From: HGM13634 sp045537285 | Lineage (GTDB): Bacteria > Bacillota > Clostridia > TANB77 > CAG-508 | DNA: 35,539 nt | Direction: 5' to 3' | Assembly (NCBI GenBank): GCA_045537285.1 | Contig: JAZSPC010000043.1 | Span: 1-35,539 of the forward strand | Part shown: positions 16,389 through 25,011 of the stretch, piece by piece | How the letters are laid out: each line of letters starts with the position of its first letter | Position numbering within the stretch: position 1 is the first letter of the stretch | Notes under the pieces: model-generated | Databases searched by the model: none | The model's input: the letters and a program-made list of their open reading frames with translations, nothing else | What the model was told of the DNA's origin: nothing | Made by a program: the position numbers and the translations under genes

Positions 16389-16430
16389 AAAATTAGAAGA
16401 AATATAAATTTAAATAAAGGAGAATTAGAT

Positions 16431-16622
16431 ATGGATATTAAAGAGGAAGATATTGTAGGAATTTATAAAATGAAAGATGGAAACAACTACATTTTTCTTA
16501 TTGATAAAACGGTATATAAACAAGATTCAGATGGAAAATTAACAAAAGTTGAATTAACTCCAAAGAATATAGAAAAAATACAAGAAGATATAGGGACAGG
16601 AAAAACAGATATTATAAGATAA
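16431..16622 (+). CDS. 63-aa protein of unknown function
   Basis: I do not recognise this protein. It is small, soluble and charged, starts MDIKEEDIVGIYKM, and is predicted to form a short beta-rich part followed by a helix. There is no membrane segment and no cysteine. AAGGAGAA lies 6-7 bases before the ATG, so translation looks genuine. It ends 14 bases before the HEXXH gene and shares its promoter and terminator. A partner, inhibitor or regulator of the larger protein is conceivable, but nothing in the sequence shows it. Confidence 0.7.
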   Translation: MDIKEEDIVGIYKMKDGNNYIFLIDKTVYKQDSDGKLTKVELTPKNIEKIQEDIGTGKTDIIR

Positions 16623-16636
16623 CAAAAGAGGATAGT

Positions 16637-18115
16637 ATGAAAAAAGATTATTATAATGAACAGAAAGCCAATTATATAAATAAAAGATTACGTTCCACAG
16701 GTATTAATAAAGTATATTTGCCGCTTGTTACAGATGTGATGTTAAGAAGGCAATTTGAATATGGATTAAGTGATGAAATGTTAGATAGAGATATTAATAA
16801 TTTCATAGATAATGTTGCAAAAATAGAAGTAGATGAATTAGAACCTGGAACAGGGGGCGAGTTTGATATAATAGATAAAAAAATTACATTAAATCAACAG
16901 CTATTTCAAATGGGGCCAATGTATTTTGAAGCAATTTATGAAACTCTTGCTCATGAATGTACTCATGCAATGAATATTGTGCAAATGGAAAACGGAGAAA
17001 AAGAAGATAGAATTTTTAATCATAATAATTTTACATTTTTTATAGGGGCAGAAGAAGTTTTTACAGAATGTGAGGCAGATGCACAAGTATATAATAAAAG
17101 ATATAGTGAATCCGATAAAAGACCATATATATCAGAAACTGCTGGATATTCTAAAATTACACCATACATAGATGTTATTTCATCAACATTTGGTGTTAGC
17201 AAAAAGGATTTATTAAGTGCATCGGTAAAAGGTGAAGAAGAACTAAACAATTTATTAAATAAAAGCCTAAATACAACATATGAAAATTTAGGAGATAATG
17301 AAATATTCTATGCTATTGTAACTAACTTATCTTTATTACATTCAGCTATGGAAAAAGAAGAACAATCAAATATATCTGAAACTCAACAAAGAATATATAA
17401 ATTTGCTATGAGTGGGGTAAATGAAAGATTTTCAGATATAGAAATAAACGATATTGATAATTTTAAACAGAAATTTGATCGAACAAAATTAGAAGCAGCA
17501 ATAATTAATATTACAACAAAAGAAGTTGAACGTGATGAAAATAAGGTAAATGATGTATTTTATAATAAACTAAGATGTATTGATAAAGTCTTAGGAAATG
17601 AAAATATAGAAAAAAATATTGAATTACTAAGAAATATACAAAGTTTAAATAGTATGGATGAACTGCAACAACTAATGGAAGAAAATAATATTACACTAGA
17701 TTCAGATATGAGACTTTCTAGACCATCTGAAACAATAAAAGAATATAATATGGAATATTGTTCAAGAGGAAATGAATGGGATAATATAGATATTATATCA
17801 TACATAGGAAAGAATAAAGAGAGAATGATAAATTCTAAAAATAATATATTAAAAAGAATTTCAACTAAATTTAAATCATGGATAGTTAAATTGGGAAGGA
17901 CAGATGATAAAGAAATAAAATTGCTGACAGGCGGTACTGAATTGGAAAATATAGAGCCCAAATCATGGGAATTATCTAATTGGGGAATAGATAAAGAACA
18001 ATTTATGCAACAATATCATGATAGCATAGAGGAACAATCAAGTATGGAAGAGCCCAAACAACAAGAAAATGTTGTTGAAAATCAAAGTGAATATAAAGAT
18101 GAACATGAAAGGTGA
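16637..18115 (+). CDS. HEXXH-containing putative metallopeptidase, unknown family
   Basis: A 492-aa protein with no signal peptide or membrane segment. Residues 104-112 read LAHECTHAM, a zincin HEXXH motif, and 30 residues later a GAEEVFTECEADAQ segment (137-150) offers Glu and Asp residues fit to be a third zinc ligand, as in gluzincins such as ImmA-like proteases. The rest (about 160-450) is helical and charged, and the last 40 residues are Glu/Gln-rich and probably disordered. I cannot name the family or substrate. AGAGGA precedes the ATG. It is the second gene of a two-gene unit bounded by matching terminators. Confidence 0.7.
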   Translation: MKKDYYNEQKANYINKRLRSTGINKVYLPLVTDVMLRRQFEYGLSDEMLDRDINNFIDNVAKIEVDELEPGTGGEFDIIDKKITLNQQLFQMGPMYFEAIYETLAHECTHAMNIVQMENGEKEDRIFNHNNFTFFIGAEEVFTECEADAQVYNKRYSESDKRPYISETAGYSKITPYIDVISSTFGVSKKDLLSASVKGEEELNNLLNKSLNTTYENLGDNEIFYAIVTNLSLLHSAMEKEEQSNISETQQRIYKFAMSGVNERFSDIEINDIDNFKQKFDRTKLEAAIINITTKEVERDENKVNDVFYNKLRCIDKVLGNENIEKNIELLRNIQSLNSMDELQQLMEENNITLDSDMRLSRPSETIKEYNMEYCSRGNEWDNIDIISYIGKNKERMINSKNNILKRISTKFKSWIVKLGRTDDKEIKLLTGGTELENIEPKSWELSNWGIDKEQFMQQYHDSIEEQSSMEEPKQQENVVENQSEYKDEHER

Positions 18116-18166
18116 TATTATTTTGATATCTAATGATAAATAATATGATAGTTTGAGTATTAGCTG

Positions 18167-18195
18167 AAAAAGATGGTTTTTGAACCATCTTTTTT
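18167..18195 (+). terminator. Terminator of the 63-aa/HEXXH unit
   Basis: AAAAAGATGGTT pairs with AACCATCTTTTT around TTTG, ending in T's to 18195. Both arms match the terminator at 16173-16204. Confidence 0.9.
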
Positions 18196-18262
18196 ATATA
18201 TACATTAATTAATAAGATAACAAAGTTTTGGTATAAGAGATATATGCAGTAAAAATACAAAA

Positions 18263-18297
18263 AGGAATGAGCCCTGTAAATCACAGAATTCATTCCT
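18263..18297 (-). terminator. Probable distal terminator of rpsT
   Basis: On the minus strand the outer stem AGGAATGA/TCATTCCT encloses an inner CTGT/ACAG stem and is followed by T's (complement of 18259-18262). A second, A/T-rich stem lies nearer the gene at 18324-18342. Confidence 0.7.
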
Positions 18298-18361
18298 AAA
18301 AGCAGTCTAATATAAACTTAAATAAAAAGTTAAAAACTTTTTGTCTGAGTTTAGTTTTTTA

Positions 18362-18628
18362 TTATTTGCTTAATGCATTTAATTTTTTTGCTAAATTAGA
18401 TTTTTTTCTTGCAGCTGTATTTTTAACAATAACACCTTTTGTGCAAGCTTGATCTATTTTTTTTGTAGCTTCTGATAATAAGCTTTCAGCTTTTTTAACG
18501 TCACCTTCTGCTACGGCAGCTTCAAAATTTTTAACAGCAGTTTTGTAAGCTGATTTTATCATATTATTTTGTGCTGTTTTCTTTTCTATAACACTAACTC
18601 TTTTAATTGCTGATTTAATATTTGGCAT
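18362..18628 (-). CDS. rpsT: 30S ribosomal protein S20
   Basis: S20 is a small, all-helical, lysine-rich primary 16S rRNA-binding protein. The N-terminal MPNIKSAIKRV and the C-terminal KGVIVKNTAARKKSNLAKKLN are characteristic, and the 88-aa length is normal. The frame runs three codons further to a GTG, but that codon overlaps the AGGAGG site; ATG 18628 lies 8 bases from it and gives the usual MPN start. It is a single-gene unit divergent from the dGTPase-like gene. Confidence 0.96.
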   Translation of the reverse strand: MPNIKSAIKRVSVIEKKTAQNNMIKSAYKTAVKNFEAAVAEGDVKKAESLLSEATKKIDQACTKGVIVKNTAARKKSNLAKKLNALSK

Positions 18629-18671
18629 AATATGCACCTCCTCTTGCTAAGTCTAAACTATAACGTATACT

Positions 18672-18700
18672 ATTTTAACACAAAAAACAAAAGATTGCAA
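18672..18700 (-). promoter_or_regulatory. Promoter of rpsT
   Basis: On the minus strand TTGCAA (18700-18695) and TAAAAT (18677-18672) are 17 bases apart. Confidence 0.72.
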
Positions 18701-18715
18701 GTAAAATCTAAATTA

Positions 18716-18744
18716 TTGCAAATTTAATTTCAAAATTGTATAAT
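18716..18744 (+). promoter_or_regulatory. Promoter of the dGTPase-like gene
   Basis: TTGCAA at 18716-18721 and a perfect TATAAT at 18739-18744 are 17 bases apart. The -35 faces that of rpsT across 15 bases. Confidence 0.75.
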
Positions 18745-18767
18745 ATATATGCAAAGGAGAGGGTGTA

Positions 18768-19937
18768 ATGGATAAGATTTTTGAAGAAATAAAAAGAGAT
18801 TTTTTAATCCAAGAAGAAAGCTTATCAAAATATGCTTGTAAAAGTAAAGAGGCAATATTGCTAAAAAAAGATGATAGATTAAAAGAAAATGAATCTAGAA
18901 CAGCTTTTTCAAAAGACACAGATAGAATAATACATTCTATGAATTATACAAGATACATAGATAAAACACAGGTATATTCATTTATTGAAAATGACCATAT
19001 TACTCATAGAGTTTTGCATGTTCAATTAGTATCTAAAATTGCAAGAACAATAGGGAAAATATTAAATTTAAATTTGGATTTAATAGAAGCAATTGCATTA
19101 GGACATGATATTGGGCATACTCCTTTTGGACATACAGGAGAAAGTTTTTTAAATGATATATGTATTAAAGAAAATATAGGATATTTTAGACATAATGCAC
19201 AAAGTGTTAGAGCTTTAAAAGATATAGAAGGAGTTAATATATCACTCCAAACATTAGATGGGATATTAGCACATAATGGAGAAATGCTACAAAGTGAATA
19301 TAGACCACAAGAAAAAACAAAAGAACAATTTTTAAAGGAATTAGAAGAATCTTTTACAGAAGAAGATTATGATAAAAGAATAGTTCCTATGACACTAGAA
19401 GGGTGTGTAGTAAGAATATGTGATATTATTGCATACATAGGTAGAGATATAGAGGATGCCATTGTTGTTGGAGTTATACAAAGAAAAGATTTACCAAAAG
19501 AAATAACGAATGTTTTAGGAGATAATAACTCTGTTATAGTAGATACACTTATAAAAGATATTATAATAAATAGTTATGGAAAAGGATATTTATCTTTTTC
19601 AAAAGAGGTTTATGAAGCATTAATAAATTTAAAAAGATGGAATTATGCTAATATATATAATTCAAAACAAGCATGTAAAAATCAAGACCTAATAGAAAAG
19701 TATTTCTATAAGTTATATGATAAATATCTAAATTATTTAGATGAACGTAATAAAGAAGATAATGAAAGCAAAAAGAAATTATTTGAATTTATAAATGCAA
19801 GAAGTGAAGAATATAAACAAACTACACCTAACAAGAGAATGATTATAGACTATATAGCAGGTCAAACAGATAGCTATTTTTTAAGGGAATGTGAAGATAA
19901 TTTTGAAGAATTTAATAAAGAAGAGTTGTATAAATAA
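18768..19937 (+). CDS. dGTP triphosphohydrolase-like HD-domain protein
   Basis: A 389-aa HD-superfamily hydrolase of the Dgt type, which removes triphosphate from deoxynucleotides and helps balance the dNTP pool. Metal ligands are visible: H80-R81 (ITHRVLH), H113-D114 (LGHDIGHTPFGH, 111-122) and a downstream Asp in CDIIAYIGRDIED. The N-terminal SRTAFSKDTDRIIHS with Y-R-YIDKTQVYS is typical. GGAGAGGGTG lies just before the ATG. Clostridial members are usually annotated only as dGTPase-like, since substrate specificity varies, so I give no symbol. It ends 11 bases before the convergent mscL stop. Confidence 0.88.
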   Translation: MDKIFEEIKRDFLIQEESLSKYACKSKEAILLKKDDRLKENESRTAFSKDTDRIIHSMNYTRYIDKTQVYSFIENDHITHRVLHVQLVSKIARTIGKILNLNLDLIEAIALGHDIGHTPFGHTGESFLNDICIKENIGYFRHNAQSVRALKDIEGVNISLQTLDGILAHNGEMLQSEYRPQEKTKEQFLKELEESFTEEDYDKRIVPMTLEGCVVRICDIIAYIGRDIEDAIVVGVIQRKDLPKEITNVLGDNNSVIVDTLIKDIIINSYGKGYLSFSKEVYEALINLKRWNYANIYNSKQACKNQDLIEKYFYKLYDKYLNYLDERNKEDNESKKKLFEFINARSEEYKQTTPNKRMIIDYIAGQTDSYFLRECEDNFEEFNKEELYK

Positions 19938-19962
19938 AAGAAGAGAATTTATTTCTCTTCTT
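19938..19962. terminator. Bidirectional terminator overlapping the mscL 3' end
   Basis: A 10-bp stem AAGAAGAGAA/TTCTCTTCTT (19938-19947 with 19953-19962) lies between the convergent genes. Its right arm codes for the last mscL residues, the Glu-rich tail. Confidence 0.7.
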
Positions 19963-20491
19963 CTATTTTTGATGTACAATGTGGGCATCTTATTGCCTTT
20001 ATATGAATTTCAGATAAACAGTATGGGCATAGTTTAGTAGTTGCTTCTGGTTCTACTGTTTCTTCTTGTTTTTCTTCACCTGAAAATGTTTTAGTAAATA
20101 TATCAAATAATTTATTTTTCTTTCTTAGTTCTTCTATTTTTTTTGCTTTTTCCATTCTTGCTTTTTCATATTTTTCAGCATTTTGTTTTTTGGCTTCTTC
20201 AATTTCTCTATTTATTCTATTAACATATCTCACTACTAAGAATAAAGAAAAAGCTACTAGTAAAAAGTTAATTACTGCTGATAAAAATGAACCATAAGGA
20301 ATTTTAGTATTTCCTATTGTCCACGCCCATTCAGAATAATCAACATTACCAATTAAAGCTGAAAATAATGGCATAATAATATCATTTACCAAAGATTTTA
20401 CAATAGTTTGAAAAGCAGTACCAATAACAACACCAACTGCAAGTTCTAATGCATTACCTTTGAATGCAAATTCTTTAAATTCTTTAAACAT
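19949..20491 (-). CDS. mscL: Large-conductance mechanosensitive channel with C-terminal zinc ribbon
   Basis: MscL opens under membrane tension to release solutes during hypo-osmotic shock. The N-terminal MFKEFKEFAFKGN amphipathic helix and LAVGVVIGTAF of TM1 are typical, and a second hydrophobic segment precedes VVRYVNRINRE. A long charged helix follows. The end carries four cysteines (C155, C158, C169, C172) as CPYC and CPHC, a zinc ribbon absent from E. coli MscL. I use ATG 20491 (180 aa), 8 bases after GGAGG; the upstream ATG at 20506 overlaps that site. It faces the dGTPase-like gene and is divergent from mfd. Confidence 0.93.
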   Translation of the reverse strand: MFKEFKEFAFKGNALELAVGVVIGTAFQTIVKSLVNDIIMPLFSALIGNVDYSEWAWTIGNTKIPYGSFLSAVINFLLVAFSLFLVVRYVNRINREIEEAKKQNAEKYEKARMEKAKKIEELRKKNKLFDIFTKTFSGEEKQEETVEPEATTKLCPYCLSEIHIKAIRCPHCTSKIEEEK

Positions 20492-20556
20492 AAATTTTAC
20501 CTCCATATTTAAATTACAATTACATATTACGACAAAACATGTTAAAAGTCAACCAC

Positions 20557-20585
20557 TAGACTTTTATACAAAAACATGGTATAAT
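20557..20585 (+). promoter_or_regulatory. Promoter of mfd
   Basis: TAGACT at 20557-20562 and a perfect TATAAT at 20580-20585 are 17 bases apart, 29 bases before the mfd start. Confidence 0.6.
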
Positions 20586-20614
20586 AATCTTTGTTAATTA
20601 AGGAGCAGACATAA

Positions 20615-23600
20615 ATGAATGCTATTATTAAAAATTTAATAGATAATGAAAAGTTTCAAGATTATCTAAAAAATATAAATGAAAAAATAAGTCCAATAAA
20701 TATATTGGGCTTAACTGACGTGGGAAAAGTGCAATTTTTAGTTGCTACAAAAAGTGAAACAAATAACCCAGTATGTATTATTACATACAATGAATTACAA
20801 GCTAAAAAGTTAGTAGAAGACTTATCATATTTTACAAACAAAGTAGCATATTTTCCTAAAAAAGAAATTGTAACTTATGATTATATAGCAGAAAGCAAAG
20901 ACTTACCATATGAAAGAATAGAAAGCTTAAATAGAATTAAAAATGGAAATGTAGATATTATAGTAACAACAGTAGAAGCTTGTATGCAAGAAATGATATC
21001 TGCAAAAGATTTATATTCAAATATAATAGAATTTAAGTTTAATAAAGAATACAATTTTGAAGAAATAAAACAAAAGTTAGTAAAGCTAGGTTATGAAAGA
21101 ACAGACCTTATAGAAGGAAAAGGACAATTTAGTGTTAGAGGAGATATTATAGATATAGCTATAACTAACGTAAAGGGTGTTAGAATTGAATTTTGGGGAG
21201 AAGATATAGACTCTATTAGATACTTTAATATTTCATCTCAAAGGTCAACAGAAGAGCTAGAAGAATTTAAAATATATCCAGCACATGAATATTTATTAAC
21301 AGATTTGGTAGAGAAAATATGTGAAAAAATAGATAAAGATTATTCAGATGTATCAGATGCTATAAGAGAAAATATTTTAAATGATATAGAACAAATAAAA
21401 TTAGGAAATTATTTATCAAAAATAGATAAATATATTAACTATTTCTATAATAAAACTTCAACATTTTTAGATTACTTACCAAAAGATACAATAATATTCC
21501 AAGATGAAATTGGTAAAATAAAAGCAAGAGTTAAAAATATAAAAAATGATAGTTCCATTTTAATAAATACATTAATAGAAAAAGAGAAAGTAGTACCTAA
21601 GATATTAGAAAATTTAAAAAGTTTTGAAGAAATAGAAGATGCTTTAAAAAATAGCCAATGTGTGTATTTAGAAAAACAAGATATAGCTTTTAATAGAGCT
21701 AATATGTACAGGTTCACATACAAAGAAATCAATTTCTATAAAACTACAATTGAGCTATTAATACAAAAAACAATAGAAAGTGCAAGTGAAAATAAGAAAG
21801 TTATAATTTTAAGTGGTAATGAAGATAATAGTAAAAAACTTGTATCACTTTTAGGAGACAATGAAGTACCACATAAATATATGGAAAACTTAAATCAAAA
21901 GATAGATGATGGAATTGTAACAATTTCAAAAGGAATTCTATCAGCTGGTTTTGAATGCTTTGATTCTGGTTTAATAGTTATAACATCACAAGAATTATTT
22001 GCATCAGAGAAAAAAAAGAGAAAAGCATCTAGTAGCTTTAAACAGGGCGAAAAAGTAGTATTTGCAGATTTAAAAGTTGGAGACTACGTAGTTCATAGAA
22101 CTAATGGTATAGGACAATTTATAGGCGTAAATACTATAAAAACAGGTGATGTAACAAAAGACTATATCAAAATACAATATAGAGGAGATGACGTCCTTTA
22201 TGTTCCAACAAATTCATTAGATAACGTGAGAAAATTTATTGGGGCAGGAGAAGCGGTTCCAAAATTAAATAAACTTGGAAGCAAAGAATGGGAACATACA
22301 AAAGCAAAAGTTAAAAATAATTTAAGAGAAGTTGCTCAAAATTTAATTGAGCTATATGCTAAAAGGAAAAACGCAAAAGGATTTGCATACTCGCCAGATA
22401 CAGCTTGGCAAAAACAATTTGAAGATGATTTTCCATATACAGAAACAGATGACCAATTAAGATGTATAGAAGAAGTAAAACAAGATATGGAAAAAGAAAT
22501 GCCAATGGATAGACTGTTATGTGGAGATGTTGGTTACGGAAAAACAGAAGTAGCAATAAGGGCAGCATTTAAAGCTGCAATGGACCAAAAACAAGTTGCA
22601 TATTTAGTACCAACAACCGTACTTGCAAATCAACAATATGAAACTTTTAAACAAAGGATGGAAAATTTCCCAATAAGAGTAGAGTTATTAAATAGATTTA
22701 AAACACAGAAAGAACAAAAAGAAATTGTTAAAAAATTAGAACTAGGGGAAATAGATGTAGTAATTGGTACTCATAGAATATTAAGTAAAGATGTTGTATT
22801 TAAAGATCTAGGGCTATTAATAATAGATGAAGAGCATAGATTTGGAGTTAAAGATAAAGAGAAAATAAAAGAGCTTAAAACAACAGTGGATGTTTTAACA
22901 ATGACAGCAACACCAATACCAAGAACTCTTCATATGTCTATTGTTGGAATAAGAGATATGTCAGTTATATATGAGCCACCACAAAATAGAAGACCAGTTC
23001 AAACTTATGTATTAGAATATGATGAAGAAGTAATAAAAGAAGCAATAACAAAGGAGTTAGAAAGAAATGGTCAAGTATTCTATTTATTTAACAATGTAGA
23101 ACAAATTGTAAGAAAAGCAGAAGATATACAAGATTTAGTTCCAGAAGCAAAAGTAGAATTTGCACATGGTCAGATGAGTGGTAGAGAACTAGAAGAAATA
23201 ATGGAAAGATTTGTTGCAGGTGAAATTAATGTTTTAGTTTGTACAACAATTTTAGAATCAGGAATTGATATACCAAATGCAAATACAATAATTGTAGAAA
23301 ATGCAGATAGATTAGGTTTAGCACAGCTTTACCAGATACGTGGAAGAGTAGGAAGAAGCAATACTCAGGCATATGCTTATGTAACGTATAAGCGTGATAA
23401 AATGTTATCTGAAATAGCTGATAAAAGATTAAAAACAATTAAAGAATTTACTGAATTTGGTTCAGGATTTAAAATTGCTATGAGAGATTTAGAAATACGT
23501 GGAGCAGGCAGTTTACTTGGAGAAATTCAACATGGGCACATGGATCAAGTTGGTTATGATACATATTGCACATTATTAGATGAAGTTGTAAAAACAATGC

Positions 23601-24061
23601 AAGGAATTGAAGTTAAAGAAGAAAAAGATATTCAAATAGATTTAAATGTATCAAGCTATATTCCAGATGAATATATTGAAAATACTTCTCAAAAAATTGA
23701 AATATATCAAAATATTGCTTTGGCTAAGAAGGAAGAAGATATTATTGATATAATAGATGAAGTAACTGATAGATATGGAACAATGCCAAAAGAAATGGAA
23801 AATTTATTAGATATTGCAAGAATAAAAATACTTTGCAAGGAAACTGGTGTATTTAAAGTTTCTCAAAAATTATCAAATATTGTTTTCAGTTTTGATATAA
23901 ATTTATTTAATCCAGAAATAGTAAATAAATTAGTTGAAGTATATAAAGATAGAATTAGATTTTCACAAGGTGTCCAGCCATATATAACTTTACGAATAAA
24001 ATCAGATTCTGGTAAAATAATATTAGAAGAAGTTAAAAATTTCTTGAATAATTTAAAATAA
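20615..24061 (+). CDS. mfd: Transcription-repair coupling factor
   Basis: Mfd is an ATP-driven DNA translocase that removes stalled RNA polymerase and recruits UvrA. At 1148 aa it is full length. In order: UvrB-like N-terminal region with FSVRGDIIDI, the RNAP-interaction/CarD-like domain (GDYVVHRTNGIGQF, about residue 490), Walker A GDVGYGKTE (about 636), DEEH box (about 737), motif III MTATPIPRTL, motif VI QIRGRVGRS, and the C-terminal TRCF domain. All are intact. AAGGAG lies 11-12 bases before the ATG. The TrmH-type methyltransferase gene follows after 15 bases, so they are probably co-transcribed. uvrC, a partner in the pathway, is also in the window. Confidence 0.97.
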   Translation: MNAIIKNLIDNEKFQDYLKNINEKISPINILGLTDVGKVQFLVATKSETNNPVCIITYNELQAKKLVEDLSYFTNKVAYFPKKEIVTYDYIAESKDLPYERIESLNRIKNGNVDIIVTTVEACMQEMISAKDLYSNIIEFKFNKEYNFEEIKQKLVKLGYERTDLIEGKGQFSVRGDIIDIAITNVKGVRIEFWGEDIDSIRYFNISSQRSTEELEEFKIYPAHEYLLTDLVEKICEKIDKDYSDVSDAIRENILNDIEQIKLGNYLSKIDKYINYFYNKTSTFLDYLPKDTIIFQDEIGKIKARVKNIKNDSSILINTLIEKEKVVPKILENLKSFEEIEDALKNSQCVYLEKQDIAFNRANMYRFTYKEINFYKTTIELLIQKTIESASENKKVIILSGNEDNSKKLVSLLGDNEVPHKYMENLNQKIDDGIVTISKGILSAGFECFDSGLIVITSQELFASEKKKRKASSSFKQGEKVVFADLKVGDYVVHRTNGIGQFIGVNTIKTGDVTKDYIKIQYRGDDVLYVPTNSLDNVRKFIGAGEAVPKLNKLGSKEWEHTKAKVKNNLREVAQNLIELYAKRKNAKGFAYSPDTAWQKQFEDDFPYTETDDQLRCIEEVKQDMEKEMPMDRLLCGDVGYGKTEVAIRAAFKAAMDQKQVAYLVPTTVLANQQYETFKQRMENFPIRVELLNRFKTQKEQKEIVKKLELGEIDVVIGTHRILSKDVVFKDLGLLIIDEEHRFGVKDKEKIKELKTTVDVLTMTATPIPRTLHMSIVGIRDMSVIYEPPQNRRPVQTYVLEYDEEVIKEAITKELERNGQVFYLFNNVEQIVRKAEDIQDLVPEAKVEFAHGQMSGRELEEIMERFVAGEINVLVCTTILESGIDIPNANTIIVENADRLGLAQLYQIRGRVGRSNTQAYAYVTYKRDKMLSEIADKRLKTIKEFTEFGSGFKIAMRDLEIRGAGSLLGEIQHGHMDQVGYDTYCTLLDEVVKTMQGIEVKEEKDIQIDLNVSSYIPDEYIENTSQKIEIYQNIALAKKEEDIIDIIDEVTDRYGTMPKEMENLLDIARIKILCKETGVFKVSQKLSNIVFSFDINLFNPEIVNKLVEVYKDRIRFSQGVQPYITLRIKSDSGKIILEEVKNFLNNLK

Positions 24062-24076
24062 TAAGAGGAGAATGAA

Positions 24077-24865
24077 ATGCAAATTATCACAAGTAAAGAT
24101 AATGAAATTATTAAAAATGTTAGAAAATTAAAAGAAAAGAAATATAGAGACCTAAACAACGAATATATTGTTGAAGGTGTAAAAATGATTAAAGAAGCAA
24201 TTTTAGAGGATGCTAAAATTAAGTTAATTGTTGTGTGTGAAGATAATGCAAATAGTGGTGCAATTGATAAGAAGCTATTATACGAAATTGCTAAATATGA
24301 GTGTATATATGTAAGTAAAAAAGTATTTGATTTAATAAGTGATGTTCAAACTCCTCAGGGAATGCTTGCAGTTATTGAAAAGGAAAATTCAGAGGATAAA
24401 ATAGATTTTACAGAGGATGTAATCGTTGTTTTAGATGGAATACAAGACCCAGGAAATCTAGGTACAATTTTAAGAACAATAGATAGTGTTGGCTTAAAAC
24501 AAGTTATAGTATCAAAAGAAACAGCGGATAGCTATAACCCAAAAGTTGTAAGGTCTACAATGGGAGCAATTTTTAGAGTAAAAGTAATAGAGAGTAATAA
24601 CCTATTAGATACTTTAAAGAATATGAAAAAACATAAGTATAAAATAATGGCAACATCGCTAGAAACAGATAATAGTATTTATGATGTAGATTATAATAAA
24701 AAAGTAATTGTGATAGGAAACGAAGCAAATGGTGTTGAAAAAGAAATATTAGATTATGCAGATGAAAAGATTAAAATACCTATGCTTGGAAAAACAGAAA
24801 GTTTAAATGCTTCTGTTGCAACAGCAGTTATACTTTATGAATATGTAAGAAATAAGATAAAATAA
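24077..24865 (+). CDS. TrmH/SpoU-family RNA 2'-O-methyltransferase
   Basis: A 262-aa SPOUT-class methyltransferase acting on rRNA or tRNA ribose. An N-terminal substrate-binding domain (YIVEGVKMIKEA) is followed by the knotted SAM domain with DGIQDPGNLGTILRT, VIGNEANGV and LNASVATAVILYE motifs. Placement after mfd and overall form resemble RlmB/YsgA-type rRNA methylases, but the exact target nucleotide cannot be read from sequence. AGAGGAG precedes the ATG. After its stop comes the accessory islet; no ordinary terminator follows on the plus strand. Confidence 0.92.
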   Translation: MQIITSKDNEIIKNVRKLKEKKYRDLNNEYIVEGVKMIKEAILEDAKIKLIVVCEDNANSGAIDKKLLYEIAKYECIYVSKKVFDLISDVQTPQGMLAVIEKENSEDKIDFTEDVIVVLDGIQDPGNLGTILRTIDSVGLKQVIVSKETADSYNPKVVRSTMGAIFRVKVIESNNLLDTLKNMKKHKYKIMATSLETDNSIYDVDYNKKVIVIGNEANGVEKEILDYADEKIKIPMLGKTESLNASVATAVILYEYVRNKIK

Positions 24866-24867
24866 AT

Positions 24868-24951
24868 ATAGCGTTCTGCACATAAAACAATAAAACATAT
24901 GCAGAACGCTATTGACTTTCTGCACATAAAATAGAAAATTATATGCAGAAA
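24868..24951. repeat. Two tandem 33-base palindromic repeats
   Basis: Copies at 24874-24906 and 24918-24950 each run from TTCTGCACATAAAA to TATGCAGAA and have exactly equal length, 44 bases apart. Each is an inverted repeat with a 19-base centre. In the first copy the stem extends to 13 perfect bp (24868-24880 with 24900-24912). On the minus strand the first stem is followed by a U-rich stretch (complement of 24855-24867), so it could be a minus-strand terminator. Alternatives are a double operator or a REP-like element. Confidence 0.7.
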
Positions 24952-24977
24952 AGAAAAAATAAATTTTTACAAAACTA

Positions 24978-25006
24978 TTTACAAATTGTAAAATGTTTTG
25001 TATAAT
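24978..25006 (+). promoter_or_regulatory. Promoter of the antisense RNA
   Basis: TTTACA at 24978-24983 and a perfect TATAAT at 25001-25006 are 17 bases apart. The predicted transcription start (about 25012) falls at the edge of the 35-base inverted repeat, and no protein gene follows on this strand before a terminator. Confidence 0.75.
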
Positions 25007-25011
25007 AAAAA

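Noticed and set aside
24868..24951. Possible CRISPR repeats
   Set aside because: Only two copies, 11 bases apart, with palindromic ends and no cas genes; not an array.
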